Shown here piece by piece: positions 43,753 through 52,609 of a DNA stretch of 64,000 nucleotides; position 1 is the stretch's first letter; each line of letters opens with the position of its first letter. The stretch is from the NCBI RefSeq assembly GCF_030053595.1, contig NZ_JASGBQ010000001.1, positions 124,001-188,000 on the forward strand. Direction: 5' to 3'. The position numbers and the translations under genes are program-made. Below the pieces are notes generated by a model. That model made no database searches. It was given only the letters and a program-made list of their open reading frames with translations, and was not told the origin of the DNA. The stretch comes from Fusibacillus kribbianus. GTDB lineage: Bacteria > Bacillota > Clostridia > Lachnospirales > Lachnospiraceae.

Positions 43753-44568
43753 TTATTCTTTCTCTTCCCCGAAGGACTCGCCCGTCCCGTTGGCCTCCAC
43801 CACGGACAGGGCATCCATGGAGATCTTCATGATATCCTTCGTCATATCTTCACTGAGGTTCATTTTTTTCGCCACCTCGGCGAGAGTCGCCTCCCGTCCC
43901 AGTTCCTCCACAAGCTCCTCCGTCGCCTTCATGATGGCATTGGCCTGGGCGGCCAGATAGCTTCCTGTGTCAGCCTGGCCGGTCTGCTCCGCGAGGACAG
44001 CCTCCATGGCGCTGCAGATCTCCCTTGTGATATGGACGCCGAAATCTCCGCCGTCAAAGGATTCCATGGCCATGAGAAGGGCCATGTTTCCCTCCTGCAC
44101 CAGGTCTGCCATGAGTACGCCCCGGCCGGCGTATTCCTTTGCCAGCTCCACCACCCGGGCAAGATGGCCCTCTGCCAGACGGTTCCTTGCCGCCCGGTCG
44201 CCGGATGCCAGCGCCCCGAGAAGCATATCCAGCTCCTGCTCCCGGATCTCCTCGATGGCAGCAAGCTCCTCCAGATACATCTGATAGCATCTGGAATCCT
44301 CACCGGTCAGTTTTTTCGCAGGAGCCTCCTTTTCCCGCTCTTCCTTTCCGCCCTTCAGATAGGAAATACTTTCCTTGTCGCTGTCATGCCCATCTACCGA
44401 GATCTGATTCAGTTCCAGGTAACTGTAGATCAGATTCCATTGATCCTCCGAAAGCTCCCATCCCGAAAAACACTCTCTGATCTCCTGCTCGGTCACCTTA
44501 AGTCCGGAGCCCTTTGCCAGGAGAAGAAGCTCACCCAAAGCCTCCTTAAATGCTGCCTGCTGTTCCAT
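43753..44568 (-). CDS. Degenerate sigma-70-like protein without promoter-recognition regions
   Basis: A 271-residue protein. Residues 1-50 resemble sigma region 1.1 and DSRCYQMYLEELAAIEEI resembles region 1.2. LASGDRAARNRLAEGHLARVVELAKEYAGRG then LVQEGNMALLMAMESFDGG is a good region 2.1-2.2, the core-RNA-polymerase-binding part. The following stretch has lost the aromatic and Trp residues of 2.3/2.4 that melt and read the -10 element, and after a region-3-like helix pair (ATLAEVAKKMNLSEDMTKDIM) the protein ends without region 4. It may bind RNA polymerase but should not recognise promoters by itself. It ends the nadE-upp gene string. Confidence 0.8.
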   Translation of the reverse strand: MEQQAAFKEALGELLLLAKGSGLKVTEQEIRECFSGWELSEDQWNLIYSYLELNQISVDGHDSDKESISYLKGGKEEREKEAPAKKLTGEDSRCYQMYLEELAAIEEIREQELDMLLGALASGDRAARNRLAEGHLARVVELAKEYAGRGVLMADLVQEGNMALLMAMESFDGGDFGVHITREICSAMEAVLAEQTGQADTGSYLAAQANAIMKATEELVEELGREATLAEVAKKMNLSEDMTKDIMKISMDALSVVEANGTGESFGEEKE

Positions 44569-44645
44569 AATCTGTCCTTTCCTGCTTTCTTTCCACACTT
44601 AAGCAGCCCTCTGCTGCTCCTGTCGTCACTGAAACGCCGTATCTT

Positions 44646-45518
44646 CTAATGCCGGCGGAATTTTTCCTTGATAATCGCCTCGGAAGTCTCCAGAATTCCG
44701 TCGAGGCGCGGTTTATCCCCGTCTGCTGCGGCAAGAAGGTATTCATACTCGCTGAAAAGTCCCTCCACATGGGGAACCGTCACAGCCCCTGCATCGCTTC
44801 CCAGGCCCACATGGACTCCCATGGCAAATGCCTTTCGCACGTTATCTGTCTGCATTGCCACGATCTTAGCGATCACGGTTTCATCAAACAGCCCCTTTCC
44901 AGCCAGATTTCCCACCGGGGAAATCGTGGGGATCCAGACCGTATCCCGCTCTGCCAGAAGGGAAAGCTCCTCCTCTCCCATATAGGCGCCGTGTTCAATG
45001 CTGTCCACTCCGCTTAAAATGGCATCACGGATCGTTTCCGCCCGGTTCACATGAACCATGACCGCGAAGCCTTCTTCATGACAAATGTGAACCAGCTCCT
45101 TCATTTCCGTGCCGGGAAGACCTGTCCCCGTGATCCTTCCGTATGTATTAAAATCCAGGAGTCCCGAAAACATGATCTTGATAAAATCCGCCCCGGCCTT
45201 CGCCGCCTTTTTCACCAAAGCGGCAAACTCCGGCAGTGTCTCATATTCCAGTCCGACAATGCTGCCGTAATGGCCTTTTTTGTGAATGGCAAATACCGGG
45301 GAGCGGTAATCGATCCCATACTCCCCGGCAATCCCTGCTGCATAAGATGCCACTCCCAGATAATCGCCGCCCTCTCTGAAGAAGGTGATCCCAGCATCCC
45401 GATAAGCCGCAAGGCGGTTTTGTACCACCTCCTTGTCAACTCCGTTTTTGTGGCGAGCCACAGCTTCTTTATAATTGACGCCGTTCATAAAAATATGTCC
45501 GTGGCATTCTCCGAACAT
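44646..45518 (-). CDS. Amidohydrolase-family protein
   Basis: A 290-residue metal-dependent hydrolase related to imidazolonepropionase and similar enzymes. Metal residues are visible as HGH near the N-terminus (GECHGHIF), KIMFSG, MVHVNRAE, DSIEHGAYM and GSDAGA. The protein starts directly at the first metal-binding strand and lacks the N-terminal beta-sandwich that most relatives (about 400 residues) have. The ATG is 15 bases after upp. Substrate unknown; a cyclic amide or dipeptide is typical for the family. Confidence 0.85.
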   Translation of the reverse strand: MFGECHGHIFMNGVNYKEAVARHKNGVDKEVVQNRLAAYRDAGITFFREGGDYLGVASYAAGIAGEYGIDYRSPVFAIHKKGHYGSIVGLEYETLPEFAALVKKAAKAGADFIKIMFSGLLDFNTYGRITGTGLPGTEMKELVHICHEEGFAVMVHVNRAETIRDAILSGVDSIEHGAYMGEEELSLLAERDTVWIPTISPVGNLAGKGLFDETVIAKIVAMQTDNVRKAFAMGVHVGLGSDAGAVTVPHVEGLFSEYEYLLAAADGDKPRLDGILETSEAIIKEKFRRH

Positions 45519-45533
45519 TGCAATACTTCCTTC

Positions 45534-46163
45534 CTACTTGGTTCCGAAAATCCGGTCTCCGGCATCGCCCAGACCGGGACAGATATACGCATTTGCATTG
45601 AGCTCTCTGTCCACATGTCCGCAGTAGATCTGCACATCGGGATGGGCCTCTCTCAGCCGTTTGATTCCCTCGGGAGCGCCGATAATGCAGAGGAATTTGA
45701 TCTGCTTTCCGCCCCGCTCCTTGATAAAGTCAATGGCCGCCACCGCAGAGCCGCCCGTTGCCAGCATGGGATCCACCACCGTCACAAGACGCTGTCCGAT
45801 GGACTCCGGCAGCTTGCAGTAATACTCTCTGGGCTCATGGGTCTCCGGATCTCTGTAAAGTCCGATATGGCCCACCTTTGCCGACGGCACAAGAGTCAGA
45901 ATTCCGTTGACCATGCCAAGGCCGGCGCGGAGGATCGGAACCACCGCCAGCTTCTTTCCGGAGATCATCGGCGTTTTACAGGTCTCGATGGGAGTCGTCA
46001 CCTCCACCTCCTCCATGGGCAGATCCCGAAAGGCCTCATAGCCCATCAGAACTGCGATCTCTTCCACCAGCTTACGGAACTCATTGGTTCCTGTCTGGTA
46101 ATCCCTCAGCATGGAGATCTTGTGCTGAATCAGCGGGTGATCCATAATAAATACGTTTTCCAT
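45534..46163 (-). CDS. upp: Uracil phosphoribosyltransferase
   Basis: A 209-residue salvage enzyme making UMP from uracil and PRPP. The PRPP-binding loop is [22 protein letters not shown] and the uracil pocket near the C-terminus has [17 protein letters not shown]. The N-terminus [17 protein letters not shown] is the family's usual start and follows AAAGGGG. It belongs to a string with the DUF6472 gene, nadE and an amidohydrolase, a salvage-type grouping. Confidence 0.97.
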   Translation of the reverse strand: MENVFIMDHPLIQHKISMLRDYQTGTNEFRKLVEEIAVLMGYEAFRDLPMEEVEVTTPIETCKTPMISGKKLAVVPILRAGLGMVNGILTLVPSAKVGHIGLYRDPETHEPREYYCKLPESIGQRLVTVVDPMLATGGSAVAAIDFIKERGGKQIKFLCIIGAPEGIKRLREAHPDVQIYCGHVDRELNANAYICPGLGDAGDRIFGTK

Positions 46164-46180
46164 ATGTACCCCTTTCCGGC

Positions 46181-46363
46181 TCACATCTGTTTCCGCACAA
46201 TCTGATACTCGTCGTCCAGCTGGTAGTAAGGGCAGTCGGAAAAGCTGCTCCTTAAAAACCGTTCCATCTCGTCCTCGTCCAGATTGGCCTCACAGACGTA
46301 ATAGCCATAATCCTCATCGTATATATAGTTTGCACAGCTTTCACAATTTGATATCCGGCCCAT
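46181..46363 (-). CDS. Small cysteine-containing protein (DUF6472 type)
   Basis: Sixty residues with four Cys: two in NCESCANYI, one in YVCEAN and one in SDCPYY. The spacing CxxC...C...C suggests a small zinc or iron site. The rest is acidic and aromatic. Its ATG directly follows the nadE stop and GGAGG is inside the end of nadE, so it is a real translated gene of this operon. Such proteins are common near upp in Lachnospiraceae; function unknown. Confidence 0.8.
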   Translation of the reverse strand: MGRISNCESCANYIYDEDYGYYVCEANLDEDEMERFLRSSFSDCPYYQLDDEYQIVRKQM

Positions 46364-48292
46364 TTATTGTAATGCCTCCACTTCCGAAAGCCACAGTCTG
46401 GCACAGGCATCACTGGGCATCCGCAGATCTCCTCTGGGAGAAACCGCCACGCTTCCCACCTTCGGCCCGTCAGGCAGACAGGAGCGCTTGAACTGCTGGG
46501 AAAAGAATCTCCGGTAGAAGGTATTCAGCCATTTTAAGATGGTATCCTTCTCATAAATACCTTCGAAGGCGATCTTTGCCAGCCGGTAAATCTTCGCCGG
46601 CCGGTAGCCGAACCGAAGAATGTAATAAAGGAAGAAATCATGAAGCTCATAAGGCCCCACAATATCCTCTGTTTTCTGAGAAATCTTTCCGTCCTCCGGC
46701 GGCAGAAGCTCCGGGCTCACCGGGGTATCCAGAATATCGAGAAGGATCCCCTTAAGGACCTCATCCCCGCAGGTATCCGCATAATAGCGTACCAGATGGC
46801 GCACCAGCGTCTTGGGGACGGAGGCATTCACCCCGTACATGGACATGTGATCGCCGTTGTAGGTGGCCCATCCGAGAGCCAGCTCCGACATGTCGCCGGT
46901 ACCGATCACCATACCGCCGCCCTTGTTGGCGATATCCATAAGGACCTGGGTCCGCTCTCTGGCCTGGCTGTTTTCATAGGTGACCGAATGATCAGCCGGA
47001 TCATGGCCGATATCCTCAAAATGAACGGTCACCGCCCGGCGGATATCCACCTCTCTCAGCTTTGCCCCCAGGATCCTGGTCAGCTGGCAGGCATTGGTGT
47101 AGGTCCTGTCCGTGGTTCCGAAGCAGGGCATGGTCACCGCCGTGATACAGCTTCTGGGAAGATCCAGAAGATCAAAGGCCCTGGCTGTTACCAGAAGAGC
47201 CAGCGTGGAATCGAGGCCGCCGGAAATTCCCACCACCGCATTTTTGCAGCCTGTGTGGGCAAGACGCTTTTTCAAGCCCATAGCCTGGATGGAAAGGATC
47301 TCCTCGCAGCGCCTGTCCCGATCCTCCTTATTCCCCGGCACAAAGGGAGCCGGGTCCACAAAACGCTCCAGCTTCAGAGGCTCCTTTCCGAGAGCAAAGG
47401 AGACCTTCATATAGCCTGTATCATCCATGGGACCGAAGGTGGTCTGTCGGCGTCTCTCATTGCGGATCCTTTCCAGATCCATATCAGCACAGAGAAGACC
47501 GCCTTTAAACCGCGCCGACTCTCCGAGAAGAGTTCCGTCCTCATAGATCAGATTATGGGCCGCAAACACCAGGTCTGTGGAGGATTCCCCCTCGCCGGCG
47601 TCCGCATAGATATATCCGCACACCAGTCTGGCCGACTGATTGCCGATGAGACTCCTCCGGTAAATGTCTTTGCCCGTGGTCTCATCACTGGCCGAGGAGT
47701 TGACAATCAGCGTGGCTCCTGCCAGCGCGTGACGGTTGCTGGGCGGATTGGGGATCCACACATCCTCACAGACCTCCGCACCGATGATCAGCTCCTCCAT
47801 ATTCATGCAGGTGAACAGAAGCTTTGTGCCCATGGGAATAAAGTCAACCATTCCGCTTGCCAGCTCCACCTTTTCCATGACAGGGCTCTCATTTCCGCTT
47901 TTGAAATGTCTTGCCTCATAAAATTCCGAATAATTGGGGATGGCCGTTTTGGGAACAAGCCCCAGGATCTGACCGTCCTTCAACGCTGCCATCACGTTGT
48001 AAAGCTGACCGGCCCGCATCCAGGGCAGCCCCACAAAGATCAGCATGTCCCAGTCCTTCGTATGATCCGCCAGCACGGAAAGCTCCCGCCTCGCCGCGGC
48101 CAGCAGCGTATCCTGCAGAAACAGATCGCTGCAGGTATAACCGGTCAGACAAAGCTCCGGAAATACAAGGACCTTCACCTGTCTGGCCGCCGCCGCCCGG
48201 CAAAGCTCCTCGATCTGATTTCTGTTGTACTCCGGATCCGCAACCCGAATGTTCGGTGTGGCGGCTGCAACTCGAATAAATCCCTGCTCCAT
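46364..48292 (-). CDS. nadE: Glutamine-dependent NAD+ synthetase
   Basis: A 642-residue two-domain enzyme, the last step of NAD synthesis. The N-terminal nitrilase-type glutaminase (about 1-290) has Glu in FPELCLTGYTC, Lys in VPKTAIPNYSEFYE and Cys in EVCEDVWIP. The C-terminal synthetase (about 330-642) has the ATP PP-loop GISGGLDSTLALL and IGTGDMSELALGW. Ammonia passes from the first to the second domain. It has a good promoter and leads DUF6472-upp-amidohydrolase-sigma-like. Confidence 0.96.
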   Translation of the reverse strand: MEQGFIRVAAATPNIRVADPEYNRNQIEELCRAAAARQVKVLVFPELCLTGYTCSDLFLQDTLLAAARRELSVLADHTKDWDMLIFVGLPWMRAGQLYNVMAALKDGQILGLVPKTAIPNYSEFYEARHFKSGNESPVMEKVELASGMVDFIPMGTKLLFTCMNMEELIIGAEVCEDVWIPNPPSNRHALAGATLIVNSSASDETTGKDIYRRSLIGNQSARLVCGYIYADAGEGESSTDLVFAAHNLIYEDGTLLGESARFKGGLLCADMDLERIRNERRRQTTFGPMDDTGYMKVSFALGKEPLKLERFVDPAPFVPGNKEDRDRRCEEILSIQAMGLKKRLAHTGCKNAVVGISGGLDSTLALLVTARAFDLLDLPRSCITAVTMPCFGTTDRTYTNACQLTRILGAKLREVDIRRAVTVHFEDIGHDPADHSVTYENSQARERTQVLMDIANKGGGMVIGTGDMSELALGWATYNGDHMSMYGVNASVPKTLVRHLVRYYADTCGDEVLKGILLDILDTPVSPELLPPEDGKISQKTEDIVGPYELHDFFLYYILRFGYRPAKIYRLAKIAFEGIYEKDTILKWLNTFYRRFFSQQFKRSCLPDGPKVGSVAVSPRGDLRMPSDACARLWLSEVEALQ

Positions 48293-48340
48293 ACCTTATT
48301 CTCCCTTATCAATTCCGTATGAATCGTATTACCTCAGTCC

Positions 48341-48369
48341 ATTATAGAATACCCTTATGCAAAAAGCAA
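48341..48369 (-). promoter_or_regulatory. nadE promoter
   Basis: Minus-strand TTGCTT and TATAAT separated by 17 bases, about 50 bases before the nadE ATG. Confidence 0.75.
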
Positions 48370-48378
48370 ACAGAACCG

Positions 48379-48975
48379 TCAAAGAAATGGCGCCATCTCC
48401 AGTCTGACAAAATATCCCTTGTCATGGCTGCAGACGGGACATTTTTCCGGCACCCTGGTCCCGGTATAAATATAGCCGCAGCTTAAACACATATAGCTGA
48501 TCTCCCTGGAGGTCTCAAACAGCTGGTTTCTCTCCATCAGCACGGCAAACTGATCAAACCGATCCCCATGGATTTTTTCAATCTCCGCAATATTCCGGAA
48601 GCTGGCCGCCACAGAAAGGAAGCCTTCCTCCTCGGCGGTCTTCGCAAAAACCGGATATACCGTTCCATACTCCTCATATTCATCATGCTTCGCCGCCTTG
48701 AGAAGGCTCAGAGTATCGTCATAGCCTTCAATGGGATAAGTCCCGTCGATTTCCAGATTTTCTCCGGTCAGTTCCTTCAGATGCTTATAAAAGACCTCCG
48801 CGTGCTCCCGTTCCTGTTCCGCCGTAAAAAGAAAGACCTGCTGGACCACATACAGCTTCTGCTCCTTCGCCTTACCGGCCGCAATGGTATAACGGTTTCT
48901 TGCCTGGCTTTCCCCGGCAAAGGCCCGAAGCAGGTTTTTCTTCGTCTCACTGTCCTTAAGATTCATTTTTGCCAT
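48379..48975 (-). CDS. rbr: Rubrerythrin
   Basis: A 198-residue non-heme iron peroxidase that removes hydrogen peroxide in anaerobes. The ferritin-like domain (1-150) has the di-iron ligands in AGESQARNRY, EQEREHAEVFYKHL and the EIEKIHGDRF helix. The C-terminal rubredoxin-like domain has CLSCGYIYTG and CPVCSHDKGYF. The ATG with AGGAGG at good distance was chosen. It follows the large lar/AAA/VWA operon by 120 bases with no evident terminator, so partial read-through is possible. Confidence 0.95.
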   Translation of the reverse strand: MAKMNLKDSETKKNLLRAFAGESQARNRYTIAAGKAKEQKLYVVQQVFLFTAEQEREHAEVFYKHLKELTGENLEIDGTYPIEGYDDTLSLLKAAKHDEYEEYGTVYPVFAKTAEEEGFLSVAASFRNIAEIEKIHGDRFDQFAVLMERNQLFETSREISYMCLSCGYIYTGTRVPEKCPVCSHDKGYFVRLEMAPFL

Positions 48976-49095
48976 CACAAAACCTCCTGGAAATAAATGT
49001 CTTCCGCCTGCCGGCGGGTTAAAGTTCGTTCATTTCCAGTATGCACCAGTAAAAGCAGATTATACTTCTTTTTTCCTGTGCCGTACTGCATGCTA

Positions 49096-50880
49096 TCAGA
49101 GATTATCCGCATCCAGCTGCCGCTTCAGATACGTGCCCACCACATTGGAGAAATTTGCAATATCCCGGATATAGGCGAAATCCTTCCCGAATATTTTCTT
49201 CTCCGCATTGAGATCTATCTCTTTTCCCGCAAAAACCCCCAGTACAGAGATCCCCATATTTCTGGCGTGACGCACCTCCCTGGCCGTATCCTTAACCGCA
49301 TAGTCCCCGCCATAGGACCTGGGATTTTTGCTGTTGGGCCGGTTTACGATGATGTCATTTGGCCTTCCGTCACTGAGCACAATGAGGACCTTGTTTTCCT
49401 CCTGCCTTTTCAGAAGCCCGTCCGCAGCTGCCCGGATCGCCAGACCGTCCCGGTTGTTGGACGAGGTGGTATATTCCATGATATTTTTATCTGCCGACCG
49501 GTCCTCATCATAATCGCGGAACCGGTGAAGAACCGTATAATCCCAGAAGCTGCAGAAACTCATGACCCGGTGAGGGATCCCCACATTACTCAGGGCCCGG
49601 CTGATGATGTAGCCCTGAAGGGCCACCTTGGGCTGTCTGACACGCTGGGACCCACTGGCGTCAATGAGCACATCCACCACAAAATCCGCCGCATTTCTGT
49701 TCAGGGTCCTGGTAAAAAGCCGCCTGTCATTTGTCCTTCCCACCTTCCACAGAAGCTTCGGAACCACATGGCCATGGTCGTCCCGCACATATTCCGTCTC
49801 GCTTCGGCGGACAAGGGCCTGCCGCAGCACATCCGTCAGGATCGTGATATTTTTCCTGGCCAGATTATGGTTCTGTGCATACACCCGCCGGTTCTGCTCC
49901 GCCTGCCTTAAGGCATACTGATACTGGTAATTGTTTTTCACGGAATTCTTCAGAATTCCCTCTGTGAAATAAAGGCTGCAGTCCCCGTGGGCTCCCCGGC
50001 AGAGCCGGTAATCCATCCGCCGGCTCTCCAGCGGGCTCAGATAGGATTTCCCGAAATTCAGCTCCACATAGGAATAGACCTTTTTCAGATCCTCCTCCGT
50101 CACCTGAACCACATGGGGCGCTCCGGGCTCCTTCTCTTCCTTCTCCTCCTGCCCTGCTTCCTCCCCGGACTCCGTCCGGAGCATCGACTGGGTAAGGCGT
50201 CTCATATAATCGTCGAAGCTCTCCGTTTCGGCATTTTCCTTCAGAAAATCCTTCCAGCCGTACTCTGCCAGCTCCTCGAGAGTCACAGAGAGGACCTCCT
50301 CCAGGCTCCCCTGCCGTTCCTCAAAGGTCTGGTCCAGCAGGCTGTTGTACAGCCGGTCAACGGTCCGTATAAGCTCCATGGTCTCCGCTGCCCCCTCCAG
50401 CTCCTCCACTGCCGAAAGTGCCTCCGAGAGCTTTTTCGTGGTCCGGTAACCGGGGTCAAGGGCCCTCTTGAAAAAGGCCAGCTTAAGCATTCCCGTCAGA
50501 GATTCCGAAAGCCTCCGATAATCAAATTCGATCAGATCCGAGAACGCTTTTTTCCGAATATCCGCCACTCCGCTCCGTTCCGCCTCCACCCGTTTGTGAA
50601 CAGCCGCGTCGACGCAGATCTGGGCCAGATTCATCAGATTCATCTGATCGGCCCCGAGAAAGGACTTTTTCACCACATAAAGAGCCAGGGCGTCCTTGTC
50701 AAAATACCTGGCAAAGGCCCCCTGCTTAATGGCATCATACAGCGAAATATATCTGGATTTCTGAAAAGAATCCACATCCAGCTCCACATCCAGACTGTAA
50801 TCGCCGCTGACGGTCCACATTAAATTGCGGACACGGTTTTCTATTTCCATCTGATATTCGTTTTCCAGATACTCTCCCAT
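49096..50880 (-). CDS. VWA-domain protein, NorD/CobT-like (chelatase-type partner of an AAA+ ATPase)
   Basis: A 594-residue cytoplasmic protein. The C-terminal 210 residues are a von Willebrand A domain with the MIDAS motif VLIDASGSQRV, then SNNRDGLAIRAAADG and LSDGRPND. The long helical N-terminal part (about 1-380) has no named domain and contains an acidic stretch (GEEAGQEEKEEKEP). This layout matches NorD and CobT, which work with MoxR-type ATPases (NorQ, CobS) to put metal into enzymes or corrinoids. The ATPase gene is 21 bases upstream. It is the last gene of the riboswitch-led operon. Confidence 0.85.
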   Translation of the reverse strand: MGEYLENEYQMEIENRVRNLMWTVSGDYSLDVELDVDSFQKSRYISLYDAIKQGAFARYFDKDALALYVVKKSFLGADQMNLMNLAQICVDAAVHKRVEAERSGVADIRKKAFSDLIEFDYRRLSESLTGMLKLAFFKRALDPGYRTTKKLSEALSAVEELEGAAETMELIRTVDRLYNSLLDQTFEERQGSLEEVLSVTLEELAEYGWKDFLKENAETESFDDYMRRLTQSMLRTESGEEAGQEEKEEKEPGAPHVVQVTEEDLKKVYSYVELNFGKSYLSPLESRRMDYRLCRGAHGDCSLYFTEGILKNSVKNNYQYQYALRQAEQNRRVYAQNHNLARKNITILTDVLRQALVRRSETEYVRDDHGHVVPKLLWKVGRTNDRRLFTRTLNRNAADFVVDVLIDASGSQRVRQPKVALQGYIISRALSNVGIPHRVMSFCSFWDYTVLHRFRDYDEDRSADKNIMEYTTSSNNRDGLAIRAAADGLLKRQEENKVLIVLSDGRPNDIIVNRPNSKNPRSYGGDYAVKDTAREVRHARNMGISVLGVFAGKEIDLNAEKKIFGKDFAYIRDIANFSNVVGTYLKRQLDADNL

Positions 50881-50901
50881 GGCTCTCCTGTCTGCGAATC
50901 G

Positions 50902-51843
50902 TTACGCAAATACATCCCCGGCTGTCCAGCTCTCCGGAATTCTGGTCATGACCACGTCGTTTATGATTTTCTTTTCGAATATGTCAAAGGTTTTATTTGT
51001 AATTCCCATTTTTACCGCAAGAGAAGGTCTAAGCCCTCCCTTCATGGTTTTCATGGCAGCCAGAAGTCCCCTCAGATCCAGAGGTCTCGTGGTGATCTCC
51101 CCGTTGAAGGCCTTCAGCTGCAGATCCAGGAAAAGCCCTGCAAACTGCTCAAGGGCCTTATCTTTGGCACCGGGGAAGGTCACTCTGAAGATTTTCATCA
51201 GAGTCTCCTCATCCACCGGAGGCATATCAATGACAAGGAATCTGGATACGAGGGCCTCATTGAGCTCCTTTGTCCCCGCGTAGCCGTAATTCATGGTACC
51301 GATGAATCTGGCCGCCGGATGCAGCGTGATTTTATCGTAGCCCGGCACATCGATGATCCGGCGGTGGTCCAGCGTCGCGTGAAGCACCGACACCGCATCG
51401 TTCTTCGCCATATTGATCTCATCCAGGATTCCGAAGCCGCCGTACTGGGCGCACTGATACACCGGCCCCTTCCTAAGGGTCACCTCATTGTTGACAAAGG
51501 TGTCCGTTCCGATCAGCGAGCTGGAATCTGTATTGACATGAAACGAAATATTGTAGGAGGGCCGCCCGAATACCCAGGCCAGATTTTCTGCCAGCACGTT
51601 TTTCCCGGTTGCCTTGGAGCCGGAAAGCAGCAGATTTTCTCCCTGAAGGAGCCCGGCTATAGCCTGCTCCAGTATTTCCTTTCCGTAAAAAGGGATCATC
51701 GGCTCCGTCACCCGGCGCCGTTCGCTTTCCTCCACCTCAAAGCTGCTTCGGAAGGCCTCCACATCGGCAATGAGCCCCTCATCGATCCCCTGGTCTCTGA
51801 GCATTTCCATGATCTTTGTCATCTCTCTGTCCTCTCTGTTCAT
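50902..51843 (-). CDS. MoxR-type AAA+ ATPase (NorQ/CbbQ/CobS-like)
   Basis: A 313-residue AAA+ protein. Walker A is LLLSGSKATGKNVLAEN, with Asn after GK in place of Thr/Ser. Walker B is GFGILDEINMAK, and sensor and arginine-finger regions follow (FIGTMNYGYAGTKELNEALVSRF). This ring ATPase should drive the adjacent VWA protein. The ATG at 51843 overlaps the larB stop, a sign of coupled translation; an alternative ATG at 51822 has a purine-rich ribosome-binding site. Confidence 0.88.
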   Translation of the reverse strand: MNREDREMTKIMEMLRDQGIDEGLIADVEAFRSSFEVEESERRRVTEPMIPFYGKEILEQAIAGLLQGENLLLSGSKATGKNVLAENLAWVFGRPSYNISFHVNTDSSSLIGTDTFVNNEVTLRKGPVYQCAQYGGFGILDEINMAKNDAVSVLHATLDHRRIIDVPGYDKITLHPAARFIGTMNYGYAGTKELNEALVSRFLVIDMPPVDEETLMKIFRVTFPGAKDKALEQFAGLFLDLQLKAFNGEITTRPLDLRGLLAAMKTMKGGLRPSLAVKMGITNKTFDIFEKKIINDVVMTRIPESWTAGDVFA

Positions 51844-52592
51844 TCATTCCCGGCCAGGATCAGCCGGTTGATCTGCGCCCCCATATAGCCGGCGCCAAAA
51901 CCATTGTCAATGTTGACCACTGCCATCCCCTCGGCGCAGGAATTGAGCATGCTGAGAAGAGGCGCAACTCCCTGGAAGCTGGCTCCATAGCCAATGGAGG
52001 TGGGAACCGCAATGACCGGCTTGTCCACCAGCCCGGTGATGACCCCGCCGAGGGCCCCCTCCATTCCGGCCACCGCCACAATGCAGTTGGCCTTTCTGAT
52101 ATCCTCGATCCTGGAAAAGAGCCGATGGATCCCGGCCACTCCCACATCAAAGACACGGAGCACCTGACTCCCATGGAATTCGGCTGTCTGGGCCGCTTCC
52201 TCCGCCACAGGAATATCCGCCGTTCCGCCTGTGCAGACCGCCACCAGCCCCTTTTTCTCAACGGGAGCCGGTTCATATTTTAACACCCGGGAAACCTCGT
52301 CGTAAACCGCCTGGGGAACTGCCCTTTTCACCGCCTCAAACTGTTCCGGTGTAGCCCTTGTTCCCATGACGTTGACTCCTCTGTCCCGGAAGGTTTCATA
52401 AATATGGACCAGATGTTCTGTCTTTTTTCCCTGACAGAAGATCACCTCGCCAAACCCCCGGCGGGCGCTCCGGTGGAAATCGATCTTGGCACAGCCGATA
52501 TCCTCGTATTCCTGGCCGCCCAGCATGATCTCCGCCTCCTCAACGGCAAGCTCGCCGCTTCGCACCCTGCTCAGCAATTCCTTTAATTCCAT
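51840..52592 (-). CDS. larB: LarB, nicotinate adenine dinucleotide carboxylase/hydrolase
   Basis: A 250-residue enzyme of the PurE-like superfamily. LarB carboxylates C5 of the pyridinium ring of NaAD and cleaves its phosphoanhydride, giving P2CMN, the first step of the nickel-pincer nucleotide. The catalytic Cys is visible in MLNSCAEGMAVVNIDNG at about residue 220 and the nucleotide fold in VAVAGMEGALGGVI. It is coupled to larE (17-base gap) and the downstream ATPase (overlapping stop/start). Confidence 0.94.
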   Translation of the reverse strand: MELKELLSRVRSGELAVEEAEIMLGGQEYEDIGCAKIDFHRSARRGFGEVIFCQGKKTEHLVHIYETFRDRGVNVMGTRATPEQFEAVKRAVPQAVYDEVSRVLKYEPAPVEKKGLVAVCTGGTADIPVAEEAAQTAEFHGSQVLRVFDVGVAGIHRLFSRIEDIRKANCIVAVAGMEGALGGVITGLVDKPVIAVPTSIGYGASFQGVAPLLSMLNSCAEGMAVVNIDNGFGAGYMGAQINRLILAGNE

Positions 52593-52609
52593 CCCACACA
52601 CCAAACCCT

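Noticed and set aside
46640-48322. Plus-strand open frame opposite nadE
   Set aside because: Antisense shadow; no domain and no ribosome-binding site.
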